From positions 48,254,079 through 48,318,078 of the forward strand of contig CM055313.2 of the NCBI GenBank assembly GCA_029255685.2: a stretch of DNA of 64,000 nt. Reading direction: 5' to 3'. The position numbers and the translations under genes are program-made. The DNA comes from Silene conica (lineage: Eukaryota; Streptophyta; Magnoliopsida; Caryophyllales; Caryophyllaceae). The notes beneath the pieces are model-generated. The model was given only the letters and a program-made list of their open reading frames with translations, was not told the origin of the DNA and searched no databases. Every line of letters starts with the position of its first letter. Position 1 is the stretch's first letter. Positions 31,990-44,055 of this stretch are shown here, one piece after another.

Positions 31990-33030
31990 TCAATCGAAAA
32001 GAGAAGGATGCGCAGCACGCATCGATGCCTCGGTCTCCCACGTCTGCTCCTCAACATCACCGCAACGCCAAAGGATCTTCACTAATGGCACCACCTTGCT
32101 CCTAAGCTTCCTGTCCTGACGGTCTTGAATCTTCACGGGACGCTCCTCAAAAGCAAGACTCGGCTCTAAGTTCTCGATCTCTCTAGGAAGAACATGACTC
32201 GGGTCACTAACATACTTACGGAGCTGAGAAACATGAAAGACACTATGAACCTTGCCCAAACTAGGAGGCAAGTCCAAACGGTAAGCAGCGGCACCAATCC
32301 TCTTCACGATCTCAAATGGCCCGATATACTTAAGGCTCAACTTGCCCTTAACTCCAAACCTCTTAACGCCCTTCATCGGTGAAACTCTCAAGAAAACTCA
32401 GTCACCCACCTCAAACTCGAGAGGTCTACGGCGGACATCAGCATAGGATTTCCGCCGATCCTGTGCGGCCTTCATCCTACCCATGATAAGCTGAACCTGA
32501 TCAATCGTCGCAGCTAACTGGTCCGGTCCTAGGTCGTGCACGTCGCTCGCCTGATCCCAACAGATCGGGCTACGGCACTTCCTACCATAGAGCGCCTCAT
32601 ACGGAGCCATACCAATAGATGAATGGTAACTGTTGTTGTAGGAAAACTCAACTAGCGGTAGACACTGCTCCCAAGAACTCTGGAAATCAAGTGCACAAGC
32701 ACGGAGCAAGTCCTCTAATGTCTGAATAGTCCTCTCGGACTGCCCATCAGTCGCGGCATGAAATGCGGTACTCATCAGCAAACGGCTACCCATAGCCTCC
32801 TGTAAAGCCTTCCAAAATCAGGAACAGAAACGAGGATCACGATCAAAAACAATCTCTCTCGGAACACCATGGTAACGGACTATGTCTGCAATATAAGCCC
32901 TAGCTAAACGGTCCATAGCCCATGTCTCTCGGATAGGCACAAATCTGGCACACTTAGTTAACCTATCCACCACAACCCAAATTGTATCTTTGCCTCCCAC
33001 TGTCTTAGGCAATGCGGTCACGAAGTCCAT
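31990..33030 (-). pseudogene. pol: Chromovirus integrase core and chromodomain, internal domain 1
   Basis: Fragments at 32818-33030, 32398-32793 and 31990-32391 are one integrase reading in the same phase, broken by stops. The core starts MDFVTALPK and carries the first catalytic Asp region and RDPRFCS; the third catalytic residue is in the DGQSERTIQ piece. The tail holds the [10 protein letters not shown] and [11 protein letters not shown] motifs and a chromodomain-like end ([15 protein letters not shown]), which in this clade guides insertion to heterochromatin. Stops: one just before MDFV (shared with internal domain 2), one after RDPRFCS (shared with both other copies), and one after EFEVGD (only here). 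Confidence 0.9.
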
Positions 33031-34059
33031 CTATATGCACTCCCACTTCCACTGAGGAACGTGGATCGGCTGTAACAATCCACCAAGCCTCCTATGCTCT
33101 ATCTTGACTTGTTGACAAGTCAAGCACCTACTCACGTAATCAAAAATGTCTTTCTTCATTTCGGGCCACCAAAATATAAGTCTCAAGTCCTTGTGCATCT
33201 TCTCTCTGCCCGGATGAACTGAATACGGTGTCAAGTGAGCCTCATCTAAAACCCTCTTCCTCAAATCTGGCACATCTGGAACATACATCCTACCTCTAAA
33301 TCCAAGGAAACCATCAGAATCAATCACTAAATCTGGTGCAACACCACTCGAAATCTTAGCCTCGAACTTCCGGAATTCGGAACACAACTCATCGGGTAAC
33401 ACACGCATAGCACTCATCGAATGAGAAGTCTTGCGGCTAAGTGCATCAGCAACCACATTGGCCTTTCCCTCATGATACAATAACTCAATGTCGTAATCCT
33501 TAACCAACTCTAGCCATCGACGCTGTCGCATATTGAGGTCCTTCTGGGTGAAAATATACTTTAGACTCTTGTGATCCGTGAAAATGCGACAATGAGATCC
33601 AATCAAGTAATGACGCCACATCTTCAGGGCGTGAACAACCGCAGCTAACTCAAGATCATGCGTCGGATAGTTCACCTCGTGAACTCGCAAATGTCTAGAT
33701 GAGTAAGCTATCACCTTACCACTCTGCATCAACACACATCCAAGCCCTAACATCGAAGCATCGCAGTATACATCAAAGTCAACCCCGATCTCTGGCAAAG
33801 CAAGTATAGGAGCGGAAGTCAACCTAGTCTTCAATTCCGGGAAAGAGCTCTCAAACTTGTCGGTCCAAACAAATTTAGCTTTCTTCTTCAATAACTGAGT
33901 CATCGGACGAGCTAATCTAGAGAAATCTTCCACAAATCGACGGTAGTAACCCGCTAACCCAAGGAAAATACGGATCTCTCCCACCTCCTTGGGACTCTCC
34001 CAATCAACAACGGCCTCAATCTTCGCGGGATCAACCATAACTCCCTCACTAGATATCAC
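33031..34059 (-). pseudogene. pol: Chromovirus RT thumb, RNase H and integrase zinc domain, internal domain 1
   Basis: An open stretch of 342 codons. It starts after a stop in the reverse transcriptase (at 34085-34087) and reads [16 protein letters not shown] (connection), then [15 protein letters not shown] and [12 protein letters not shown] (RNase H). It then has the [20 protein letters not shown] and CLTCQQVK pattern of the integrase HHCC domain. It belongs to the same polyprotein as 34087-36312, and the first Met is unlikely to be used independently. Confidence 0.9.
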
Positions 34060-34086
34060 ATGTCCAAGAAATGCAACCTTAGAAAG

Positions 34087-36312
34087 TTAAAACTCACACT
34101 TAGAGAACTTCGCGAACCACTTCTGTCGACGTAAAATCCCAAGTATCAATCGGAGATGCTCGGCATGCTCCTCATCGGTCTTCGAGTAAATGAGGATGTC
34201 ATCGATAAACACCACAACACAAGTGTCAAGAAACTCACTAAAAGTGCGGTTCATCTGATCCATAAAGATAGCAGGTGCATTAGTCAACCCAAAAAGCATA
34301 ACCACGAACTCAAAATGCCCATATCTGGTACGAAAGGCGGTCTTCGCAATATCGGCCTCTCTCACTGGGATCTGATGAGAACCCGATCGAAGACCAATCT
34401 TAGAAAACTTAGAAGCACCCCTCAACTGATCGAACAAATCATCAATTCTCGGCAAAGGATATCTGTTCTTCACAGTCACTCTGTTCAACTCTCTGTAATC
34501 AATGCAAAGTCTCAAGGAACCATCTTTCTTCTTAACAAATAAAACTGGAGCACCCCATGGAGAAGCACTCGGTCGAATGAACCCTTTCTCGATCATCTCT
34601 TCCAACTGTTGCTTCAACTCTTTCAACTCCGGTGGAGCCATACGGTAAGGAGCCTTGGATATCGGTCCGGTACCTGGAACAAGCTCAATGGTAAACTCCA
34701 CATCTCTCTCTAGCGGTATCCCTGCCAAGTCGTCTGGGAAGACATCTGGAAACTCACGAACAATGGCTACATCCTCAAGCTTCGGTAGCGATGGCTTAGC
34801 AGCTGAAATAACACACAGGAAGGCTTGGCAACCCTTCCTAAGAAGATGAGATGCTTTCATCGAAGAAATAACACGAACACCCTTTTTAGGGCGAGTTCCC
34901 CTATAGGAAACACGAACTCCTGAAGAACTCCTCAAGCAGAATTTCTGATCGCGACACTCGAAGCGAGCATGGTATCGCGATAACCAATCCATACCGAGGA
35001 TAATGTCAAATTCCTCAAGAGGAAATCTGAGTAAGTCCGCTGGAAATGTCGCTTGACCAATAATAATCGGAACATCCCTATGGGATAAAGAGCAGGAAAA
35101 CACGTCTCCCGAAGGTAAGGAAATGGAAGTCTCCTCAACCATGGAAGACTCAAGAGCTAATCGGTCTGCGAACTGATTCGATATAAATGATAAAGAAGCT
35201 CCAGTGTCAAACAAAATAAGACACTCAGCACCAAGTACGGAAAAGATACCAGCCACAATATCTGGATGAGCCTCAGCCTCAGCCCTAGTCATCACGAAGA
35301 TCTTCCCCTTCGACTTTCTTCCTTTAGTCGCTGCAGCAGCAGTGGCAGCCTTGCCAAGTGCGGTGTTCCTCTCAGGACACTCAAAGGACTTGTGACCAAA
35401 TCCATTGCAGGTATAACACTTAAAGGCATTCTTGAAACAGTCAAAACCCGGATGAGATGGTTTACCACAACGGTGGCAAACACTAGAAGCAGTATCAGTG
35501 TGGAAAGTGGTCTTAGCAATCGGAGCAGAGAACCTCTCATATCGCTTCTTCTGAGAAGAAGGCGAAGAAGTAGATGGAACAAACGGTCTCTTCCCCTGAT
35601 AAACGGATCTCTGGTGAGAAGTAACACTGGAAGTAGCAGCTCGGGTCTCAGCATCTATGGCACGAATGGAACTCTCGGCCCAAATAGCATCATCATAAAT
35701 GTCCACAAAAGAAGTCGAGTCACGGCAAACCATACTCTCGATGCGCGGCCCTAACTTCCCACGATAGAAGTAAACTTTCTCAGCCTCATCCCTGACAAAC
35801 TTCGAAGCGAAATGTGCAAGCTGGTTAAATTTGTCGGTGTACTCCTGAACGGACATCTTACCCTGCTTCAAGTCCATGAACTCCTTAAGTCTCTGTGATC
35901 TAAGTTCCTTAGGATAAAACCTCGTCTCGAGCTTATCCTTAAAAGCCTCCCAATCAAATAAAGGATCAAGAATGAAAGTCGGTCCGGTCAATGCCCACCA
36001 TCTATCGGCCTCTAGGGTCAAAAAGTGAGTGGCTAGCCGCACTCTATCCTCTCTGCCAACCGAGTACATGGTGCAGCTCTTTTCCATCTCACAGAACCAC
36101 TCAGTAAGAGCTACCGGATCAACCTGGCCTCCATAAGTCTTCAAGTGGCTCCTGGACATCTGTGATGCTATCCAAGAGAAGCTACCAGGCCTATTGGCCT
36201 CATTGCCTGGTGGTGGAGGAAGTGGAACAGTCTCTGCCTGCTGTCTCTGGTTCTCAAGCAACTGATGAAGTGCTTGCATTATAGTGTTCTCAGCAGCCGT
36301 GGTTCTCACCAT
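34087..36312 (-). pseudogene. gag-pol: Chromovirus gag, protease and RT palm, internal domain 1
   Basis: 741 codons from [13 protein letters not shown]. Gag occupies about 50-250 ([14 protein letters not shown]). Two Cys/His motifs follow at about 287-320 ([14 protein letters not shown] and [14 protein letters not shown]), then protease with LFDTGAS (about 369), and reverse transcriptase from [12 protein letters not shown] (about 560) to FIDDILIYS (about 704). It ends at a stop replacing a Trp that the other two copies keep. Motif A of the reverse transcriptase also has Gly where copies 2 and 3 have the catalytic Asp (KIGLRS against KIDLRS), so this copy would be inactive even without the stop. 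The gag and protease part is uninterrupted. Confidence 0.92.
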
Positions 36313-36462
36313 CCTTCAAAAAAAAACAAGTGTTAACTTAGCAATTAGCATTCACAAATAGACTACAATATAAATCCTTAGATCTACCCATCTCTCATTC
36401 ATTATTTGTTTATTTGGTCAAGTTAAGGTTGGGGGTCACATGAGTGCGTCGGGAGCAATAAT

Positions 36463-36474
36463 GCTCTGATACCA
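36463..36474 (-). other. Chromovirus primer binding site, internal domain 1
   Basis: TGGTATCAGAGC on the minus strand, two bases inside LTR B. Equivalent sites are at 44042-44053 and 51513-51524. The stretch between here and gag (36313-36462) is a short leader without other features. Confidence 0.92.
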
Positions 36475-36476
36475 AC

Positions 36477-39400
36477 TGTAAAACCCCTCGCGAAAGGGGA
36501 AATATAAAACATACAAAGTACTAAAAATGCAGCGGAATTTAAACTTTTTAAACATAAACAACATGCGAGGTGAATTAAAACTGAAACAGAAACTGAAAAC
36601 TGATATAAACAAAATAGATAAGTATAACAGTTCTAAGTACTGGAAACCAAATATATACAAAGCCTGGGATGGAACATCCCTACAGGCACCAAAAGATAAC
36701 AGTATCAAAAACTAGAGTCTAGCTACTCGAAAGCGTAAGTCATATGATGACAAGTGGATCATCACTCGCTAGCTCTCAGTGAACCCCGTCCAACCTGCAT
36801 GTACCTACATACATAAAAACATGTACGCCACAATCAGTGGGGAGTGACTAGAGTTCTCCTAGCCACCTTTCGTAACGACACGTAACAAGCAATACAAACA
36901 GAACACTCCAACTTATATAAACATGTGAAGTATATCAATATCTTGATAACTGATCTCATACTATCATGCAATTGCTAATGCACGGCTCTCAACCAACTTC
37001 GGAAACTATTTGGAAGGAGAGCCAGTTTCCCTACCGGTTGCCCGGTCGGGGGGGTCTTTCAGTCCAAACCATTTACGAAACAGACTAAAGAGTCGTCCAA
37101 TGCCTTGGATGAACAATATCAAAGTCAAGGTACTGTAAACATCACTATCATCATACATATCTGACACTCTACCAACTCAAGGCAAGCAGATATAAAACAG
37201 CAAGTATAAGGTTCAGCGGTCAACTTAAGACATAACCTAAATTCATATCATTCAGCAAGTATAAAGGTTCAGCGGTCAACTTAAGACATAACCTAAATAC
37301 ATATCATTCAGCAAGTATAAAGGTTTAGCGGTCAACTTAAGACATAACCTAAATACATATCATTCAGCAAGTATAAAGGTTCAGCGGTCAAATTAAGACA
37401 AAACCTAAATACCAATCATTCAGCAAGCAAGGACTCAGAGGCCAACTTAAGGCGTGGACCTGCCAATCAGCAAGACACTAGCCTCAAAGGCGACATCACA
37501 ACGCATGGACTAGCATCCAAAAGTAAAGGACTCAGAGGCCAGTTAAGGCATGTCCCTTCACCACATCACAAGATACTAGACTCAGAGGCCAACTTAAGGC
37601 ATGTCCTAGCATCAAACATCTGCACTCCGGGCAAGGTGTCAGTTCCTTAGCTACCCCGTTGTGCAGCTGCTCTACTCGTCAAACTCAGAGGCCAACTTAA
37701 GGCATGTTCCAACGCGATCACAATCCAACATGTCTGGGCTCAGAGGCCAGCTTAAGGCATATCCCAGACACGACACTCATACACATATAGGGCTCAGAGG
37801 CCAACTTAAGGCATATCCCCATATATGACAATCAACTCACGTATTAAGTTCAGAGGCCAGCTTAAGGCATAACTTAATACGCATCAATACAATATCATCC
37901 AAAGTGTAGGAACTAATCTATAGTTCTATTTTCTTATACTTCTAATCAACACTTAATTGATCCCGGGAACTAAGTTGAGGGAGAGCCGGTTTCCCTTTCG
38001 GTTACCCGACCGGGGGGTCTCTATCCTCTCTCCATTCCTGAACCCAATATAGTGTCGCCCATGCTCCGGGGACCTCAAGCACACATGAAAGGTACACGGA
38101 ACGAATCTCAAACAAAACCGAATAATCGTTTGAAAGTTAAAAGCAAAATAATGAGAACAGGGGCTCTCAGCCGGTCCCAGACCGTCTGCCGGTCCACCGG
38201 CTGGGAGTCCCTTCCCATGCCCAATCACCGTCTGAAAAATCAATGAGAATAGGCCCTCAGCCGGTGGACCGTCCGCCGACCAGCCGGCTGGGAGTCCCTT
38301 CCCATAAGCCAACTTCAAAAACTGAAATATTGGGAGTGACTCTCAACCGGTGGACCGTCCGCCGGCCAGCCGGCTGGGAGTCCCTTTCCCATGCCTTTGC
38401 AAACTTTGAAAACGAACAAGAAGGATCCAGAGCCGGTCGACCGGCGGCCGACTGACCGGCTCAGAAACCTTGCTCAGATTTCAGAACATTTAAAAGAAAC
38501 AACATCGACTCTGAGCCGGCCGACCGGCAGCCGGTCAGCCTACCGGCTCAGAGTCCGCTGTACGCAAAATCGCAAATCCTCTAAAACAATCAAAACTCCT
38601 CAAATCGATTCAAGACTTCTAAATTTGCAACATACAATGTTTACCCATCACATATAATCACCAAATATACTAACTATCAGCAATTAATCCCACAAACAAT
38701 CGTCAATAAGAATATGATTTGTATCCGTCTTAAGCATAAATTTCAGAAATTCAACCATAAGCATATGAAACATCATCTAAGCATATAATCATCATGTAAG
38801 AACATTCCTATCATGTTTCTAAGTTCAATCAACAACAACATGAAATTTCAGAAACTTAAACCATCCTAAACATGAAAAATGCTAATATTACAAGTAAAGG
38901 CCGAGTTTCTCATTATTGTCACCTTAAAAGCAATTCCGATCAAAGCTCCTCTTCCACCACGTAGCTATCCACACTAGGGTCGTCTAAACCTTCACCTACA
39001 ACCAAGAAACACGGATTTTAGAGCTTAAAGGCGAATTAAGCAAAAACAGCCCAAATTTCAAGTTGAAGGAAACGAGAAACGGAAGTGACGGATGGCTTGC
39101 AAATTCTATGAGGATTCCGAAAATGTAATTATTACCTTGATTTGGAGTCCGGATGATGATGGAATTTGGATTTTAAGCTTGAGTTTAAGGAGAGGAAAAT
39201 GAGAAATATGAAATGTCAGTGTTTTGCTTTTGATGAAGAACAATATGTCGACATACTTGAGGGTTTAGGGGTTTATAATTATCCTTTCCCGTTTCAAGGA
39301 AAACGGGTTTGGTAACATGAACGGGTTTTAGGATATGAATTCAAGTTGCCAAGTTGGGGTTCGTCCTAAGGACTTAAGGTTCTTAAGACGGATCTTAACG

Positions 39401-39501
39401 ATTTATTAAAATACTTCCCAATAAATTATTAAAATATTATTTTATTACTTAAAATAATTAAAACCCTTAAAATATATTTTATAAAAATACGGGATGTTAC
39501 A
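36477..39501 (-). repeat. Chromovirus LTR B (inner)
   Basis: 3025 bp, shared between internal domains 1 and 2. Contains four 56-bp units (37198-37420), the hairpin modules (to about 37880) and five GC-rich inverted repeats (38158-38560). It is closest to LTR A in the third GC-rich unit. Confidence 0.93.
38158..38560. repeat. Five GC-rich imperfect hairpins in LTR B
   Basis: Units near 38161, 38252, 38338, 38428 and 38508 each have arms of 10-15 bp around a CCGG-rich centre. Examples are ACTCTGAGCCGG with CCGGCTCAGAGT (perfect, last unit), and GGGCTCTCAGCCGG with CCGGCTGGGAGTCCC (imperfect, first unit). They stand out as GC-rich islands in AT-rich DNA. Equivalent clusters: 22037-22214 with 30772-30980, 45628-46025 and 53210-53610. 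Confidence 0.88.
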
Positions 39502-39568
39502 ATCACCCCAACTTCAAAAAGTTTCATCCTCGAAACTCGAACGAAGATAGATTCTAAATAACTATACC

Positions 39569-40609
39569 TCAATCGAAAAGAGAAGGATGCGCAGCACGCA
39601 TCGATGCCTCGGTCTCCCACGTCTGCTCCTCAACATCACCGCAACGCCAAAGGATCTTCACTAATGGCACCACCTTGCTCCTAAGCTTCCTGTCCTGACG
39701 GTCTTGAATCTTCACGGGACGCTCCTCAAAAGCAAGACTCGGCTCTAAGTTCTCGATCTCACTAGGAAGAACATGACTCGGGTCACTAACATACTTACGG
39801 AGCTGAGAAACATGAAAGACACTATGAACCTTGCCCAAACTAGGAGGCAAGTCCAAACGGTAAGCAGCGGCACCAATCCTCTTCACGATCTCAAATGGCC
39901 CGATATACTTAGGGCTCAACATGCCCTTAACTCCAAACCTCTTAACGCCCTTCATCGGTGAAACTCTCAAGAAAACTCTGTCACCCACCTCAAACTCGAG
40001 AGGTCTACGGCGGACATCAGCATAGGATTTCTGCCGATCCTGTGCGGCCTTCATCCTACCCCTGATAAGCTGAACCTGATCAATCGTCGCAGCTAACTGG
40101 TCCGGTCCTAGGTCGTGCACGTCGCTCACCTTATCCCAACAGATCGGACTACGCCTTTTCCTACCATAGAGCGCCTCATACGGAGCCATACCAATAGGTG
40201 AATGGTAACAGTTGTTGTAGGAAAACTCAACTAGTGGTAGACACTGCTCCCAAGAACTCTAGAAATCAAGTGCACAAGCACGGAGCAATTCCTCTAATGT
40301 CTGAATAGTCCTCTCGGACTGCCCATCAGTCGCGGCATGTAATGCGGTACTCATCAGCAAACGGCTACCCATAGCCTCCTGTAAAGCCTTCTAAAATCAG
40401 GAACAGAAACGAGGATCACGATCAGAAACGATCTCTCTCGGAACACCATGGTAACGGACTATGTCTGCAATATAAGCCCTAGCTAAACGGTCCATATGCC
40501 ATGTCTCTCTGATAGGCACAAATCTGGCACACTTAATTAACCTATCCACCACAACCCAAATCGCATCTTTGCCTCCCACTGTCTTAGGCAATGCCGTCAC
40601 GAAGTCCAT
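39569..40609 (-). pseudogene. pol: Chromovirus integrase core and chromodomain, internal domain 2
   Basis: Same layout as in domain 1. An N-terminal fragment at 40397-40609 (MDFVTALPK to RDPRFCS) is followed by stops at the shared site and two further stops just downstream (in FW and before SSW). An open stretch from 40189 to 39569 then covers the integrase C-terminus and chromodomain (206 codons). The stop before MDFV is shared with domain 1. The catalytic core is not continuous, so no working integrase is expected. Confidence 0.9.
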
Positions 40610-41638
40610 CTATATGCACTGCCACTTCCACTGAGGAACGTGGAGCGGCTGTAACAATCCACCTGGCCTCCTATGCTCTATCTTGACTTGTTGACAAGTC
40701 AAGCACCTACTCACGTAATCAAAAATGTCTTTCTTCATCCCGGGCCACCAAAATATAAGTCTGAAGTCCTTGTGCATCTTCTCTCCGCCCGGATGAACTG
40801 AATACGGTGTCAAGTGAGCCTCATCTAAAACCCTCTTCCTCAAATCTGGCACATCTGGAACATACATCCTACCTCTAAATCTAAGGAAACCATCAGAATC
40901 AATTACTAAATCTGGTGCAACACCACTCGAAATCTTTGCCTCGAACTTCCGGAACTCGGAACACAACTCATCGGGCAACACACGCATAACACTCATCGAA
41001 TGAGAAGTCTTGCGGCTAAGTGCATCAGCAACCACATTGGCCATTCCCTCATGATACAATAACTCAATGTCGTAATCCTTGACCAACTGTAGCCATCGAC
41101 GCTGTCGCATATTGTGGTCCTTCTGGGTGAAAATGTACTTTAGACTCTTGTGATCCGTGAAAATGCGACAATGAGATCCAATAAAGTAATGACGCCACAT
41201 CTTCAGGGCGTGAACAACCGCAGCTAACTCAAGATCATGCGTCAGATAGTTCACCTCGTGAACTCGCAACTGTCTAGATGAGTAAGATATCACCTTACCA
41301 CTCTGCATCAACACACATCCAAGCCCTAACATCGAAGCATCGCAGTAAACATCAAAGTCAACCCCGATCTCTGGCAAAGCAAGTATAGGAGCGGAAGTCA
41401 ACCTAGTCTTCAATTCCTGGAAAGAGCTCTCACACATGTCGGTCCAAACAAATTTAGCTTCCTTCTTCAATAACTGAGTCATCGGACGAGCTAATCTAGA
41501 GAAATCTTCCACAAATCGACGGTAGTAACCCGCTAAACGAAGGAAACTACGGATCTCTCCCACCTCCTTGGGACTCTCCCAATCAACAACGGCCTCAATC
41601 TTCGCGGGATCAACCATAACTCCCTCACTAGATATCAC
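40610..41638 (-). pseudogene. pol: Chromovirus RT thumb, RNase H and integrase zinc domain, internal domain 2
   Basis: 342 codons with the same domains as 33031-34059: [33 protein letters not shown], and [13 protein letters not shown] with CLTCQQVK. It differs by scattered substitutions. It ends at the stop shared with domain 1, before MDFV. Confidence 0.9.
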
Positions 41639-41704
41639 ATGTCTAAGAAATGCAACCTTAGAAAGCCAAAACTCACACTTAGAGAACTTCGCGAACCACT
41701 TTTA

Positions 41705-43891
41705 TCAGCGTAAAATCCTAAGTATCAATCGGAGATGCTCGGCATGCTCCTCATCGGTCTTCGAGTAAATGAGGATGTCATCGATAAACACCACAACACA
41801 AGTGTCCAGAAACTCACTAAAAGTTCGGTTCATCTGATCCATAAAGATAGCAGGTGCATTAGTCAACCCAAAAGGCATAACCACGAACTCAAAATGCCCA
41901 TATCTGGTACGAAAGGCGGTCTTCGCAATATCGGCCTCTCTCACTGGGATCTGATGATAACCCGATCGAAGATCAATCTTAGAAAACCTAGAAGCACCCC
42001 TCAACTTATCGAACAAATCATCAATTCTCGGCAAAGGATATCTGTTCTTCATAGTCACTCTGTTCAACTCTCTGTAATCAATGCAAAGTCTCAAGGAACC
42101 ATCTTTCTTCTTAACAAATAAAACTGGAGCACCCCACGGAGAAGCACTCGATCGAATTAACCCTTTCTCGATCATCTCTTCCAACTGTTGCTTCAACTCT
42201 TTCAACTCCGGTGGAGCCATACGGTAAGGAGCCTTGGATATCGGTCCGATACCTGGAACAAGCTCAATGGTAAACTCCACATCTCTCTCTGGCGGTATCC
42301 CTGGCAAGTCGTCTGGGAAGACATCTGGAAACTCACGAACAATGGCTACATCCTCAAGCTTCGGTAGCGATGGCTTAGCAGCTGAAATAACACACAGGAA
42401 GGCTTGGCAACCCTTCTTAAGAAGACGAGATGCTTTCATCGAAGAAATAAAACGAACTCCCTTTTTAGGGCGAGTTCCCCTATAGGAAACACGAACTCCT
42501 GAAGAACTCCTCAAGCAGATTTTCTGATCGCGACATTCGAAGCGAGCATGGTATCGCGATAACCAATCCATACCGAGGATAATTTCAAATTCCTCGAGAG
42601 GAAATCTCAGTAAGTCCGCTGGAAATGCGGCTTGACCAATAATAATCGGAACATCCCTATGGGACAAAGAGCAGGAAAACACGTCTCTCGAAGGTAAGGA
42701 AATGGAAGTCTCCTCAACCATGGAAGACTCAAGAGCTAATCGGTTTGCGAACTGGGTCGATATAAATGATAAAGAAGCTCCAGTGTCAAACAAAATAAGA
42801 CACTCAGCACCAAGTACAAAAAAGATACCAGCCACAATATCTGGATGAGCCTCAGCCTCAGCCCTAGTCATCACGAAGATCTTCCCCTTCGGCTTTCCTC
42901 CTTTAGTCGCTGCAGCAGCAGTGGCAGCCTTGCCAAGTGCGGTGTTCCTCTCAGGACACTCAATGGACTTGTGCCCAAATCCATTGCAGGTATAACACTT
43001 AAAGGCATTCTTGAAACAGTCAAAACCCGGATGAGATGGTTTACCACAACCGTGGCAAACACTAGAAGCAGTATCAGTGTGGAAAGTGGTCTTAGCAACC
43101 GGAGCAGAGAACCTCTCAAACCGCTTCTTCTGAGAAGAAGGCGAAGAAGTAAATGGAACAAACGGTCTCTTCCCCTGGTAAACGGATCTGTGGTGAGAAG
43201 TAACACTGGATGTAGCAGCTCGGGTCTCAGCATCTATGGCACGAATGGAACTCTCGGCCCAAATAGCATCATCATAAATCTCCACAAAAGAGGTCCAGTC
43301 ACGGCGAACCATACTCTCGATGCGCGGCCCTAACTTCCCACGATAGAAGTAAACTCTCTCAGCCTCATCCCTGACAAACTTCGAAGCGAAATATGCAAGC
43401 TGGTTAAGTTTGTCGGTGTACTCCTGAACGAACATCTTACCCTGCTTCAAGTCCATAAACTCCTTAAGTCTCTGTGATCTAAGCTCCTTAGGATAAAACC
43501 TCGTCTCGAGCTTATCCTTAAAAGCCTCCCAATCAGATAAAGGATCAAGAATAAAAGTCGGTCCGGTCAATGCCCACCATCTATCGGCCTCTAGGGTCAA
43601 AAAGTGAGTGGCTTGCCGCACTCTATCCTCTCTGCCAACCGAGTACATGGTGAAGCTCTTTTCCATCTCACGGAACCACTCGGTAAGAGCTACCAGATCA
43701 ACCTCGCCTCCATAAGTCTTCACGTGGCTCCAGGACATCTGTGATGCTATCCAAGAGAAGCTACCAGGCCTATTGGCCTCATTGCCTGGCGGTGGAGGAG
43801 GTGGAACAGTCTCTGCCTGCTGTCTATGGTTCTCAAGCAACTGATGAAGTGCTTGCATTATAGTGTTCTCAGCAGCCGTGGTTCTCACCAT
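41705..43891 (-). pseudogene. gag-pol: Chromovirus gag, protease and RT palm, internal domain 2
   Basis: 728 codons from [13 protein letters not shown], with gag, two Cys/His motifs ([14 protein letters not shown] and [14 protein letters not shown]), protease LFDTGAS and reverse transcriptase with [11 protein letters not shown] and FIDDILIYS. It stops at two adjacent stop codons where domain 1 reads RQKW. Here the reverse transcriptase motif A keeps its Asp, so the palm is intact but the protein is cut before the thumb. It is the best preserved gag of the three together with domain 1. Confidence 0.92.
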
Positions 43892-44055
43892 CCTTCAAAA
43901 GAAAACAAGTGTTAACTTAGCAATTAGCATTCACAAATAGACTACAATATAAATCCTTAGATCTACCCATCTCTCATTCATTATTTGTTTATTTGGTCAA
44001 GTTAAGGTTGGGGGTCACATGAGTGCGTCGGGAGCAATAATGCTCTGATACCAAC

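Noticed and set aside
34156-34542. Plus-strand frames of 128 codons opposite the reverse transcriptase in each chromovirus domain (also 41735 and 49207)
   Set aside because: They mirror the conserved minus-strand coding sequence, recur only because the domains are copies, and show no motif.
35266-35754. Plus-strand Ser- and Leu-rich frame of 162 codons opposite gag (also 42845 and 50317)
   Set aside because: Antisense shadow of the gag and zinc-knuckle region; its low complexity reflects the codon use of the true strand.
37953-38318. Frame of 121 codons with GLPAGGPADGL-like repeats in chromovirus LTRs (also 45422 and 53006)
   Set aside because: It arises from the GC-rich hairpin units, lies within an LTR and changes frame with unit length; no domain.
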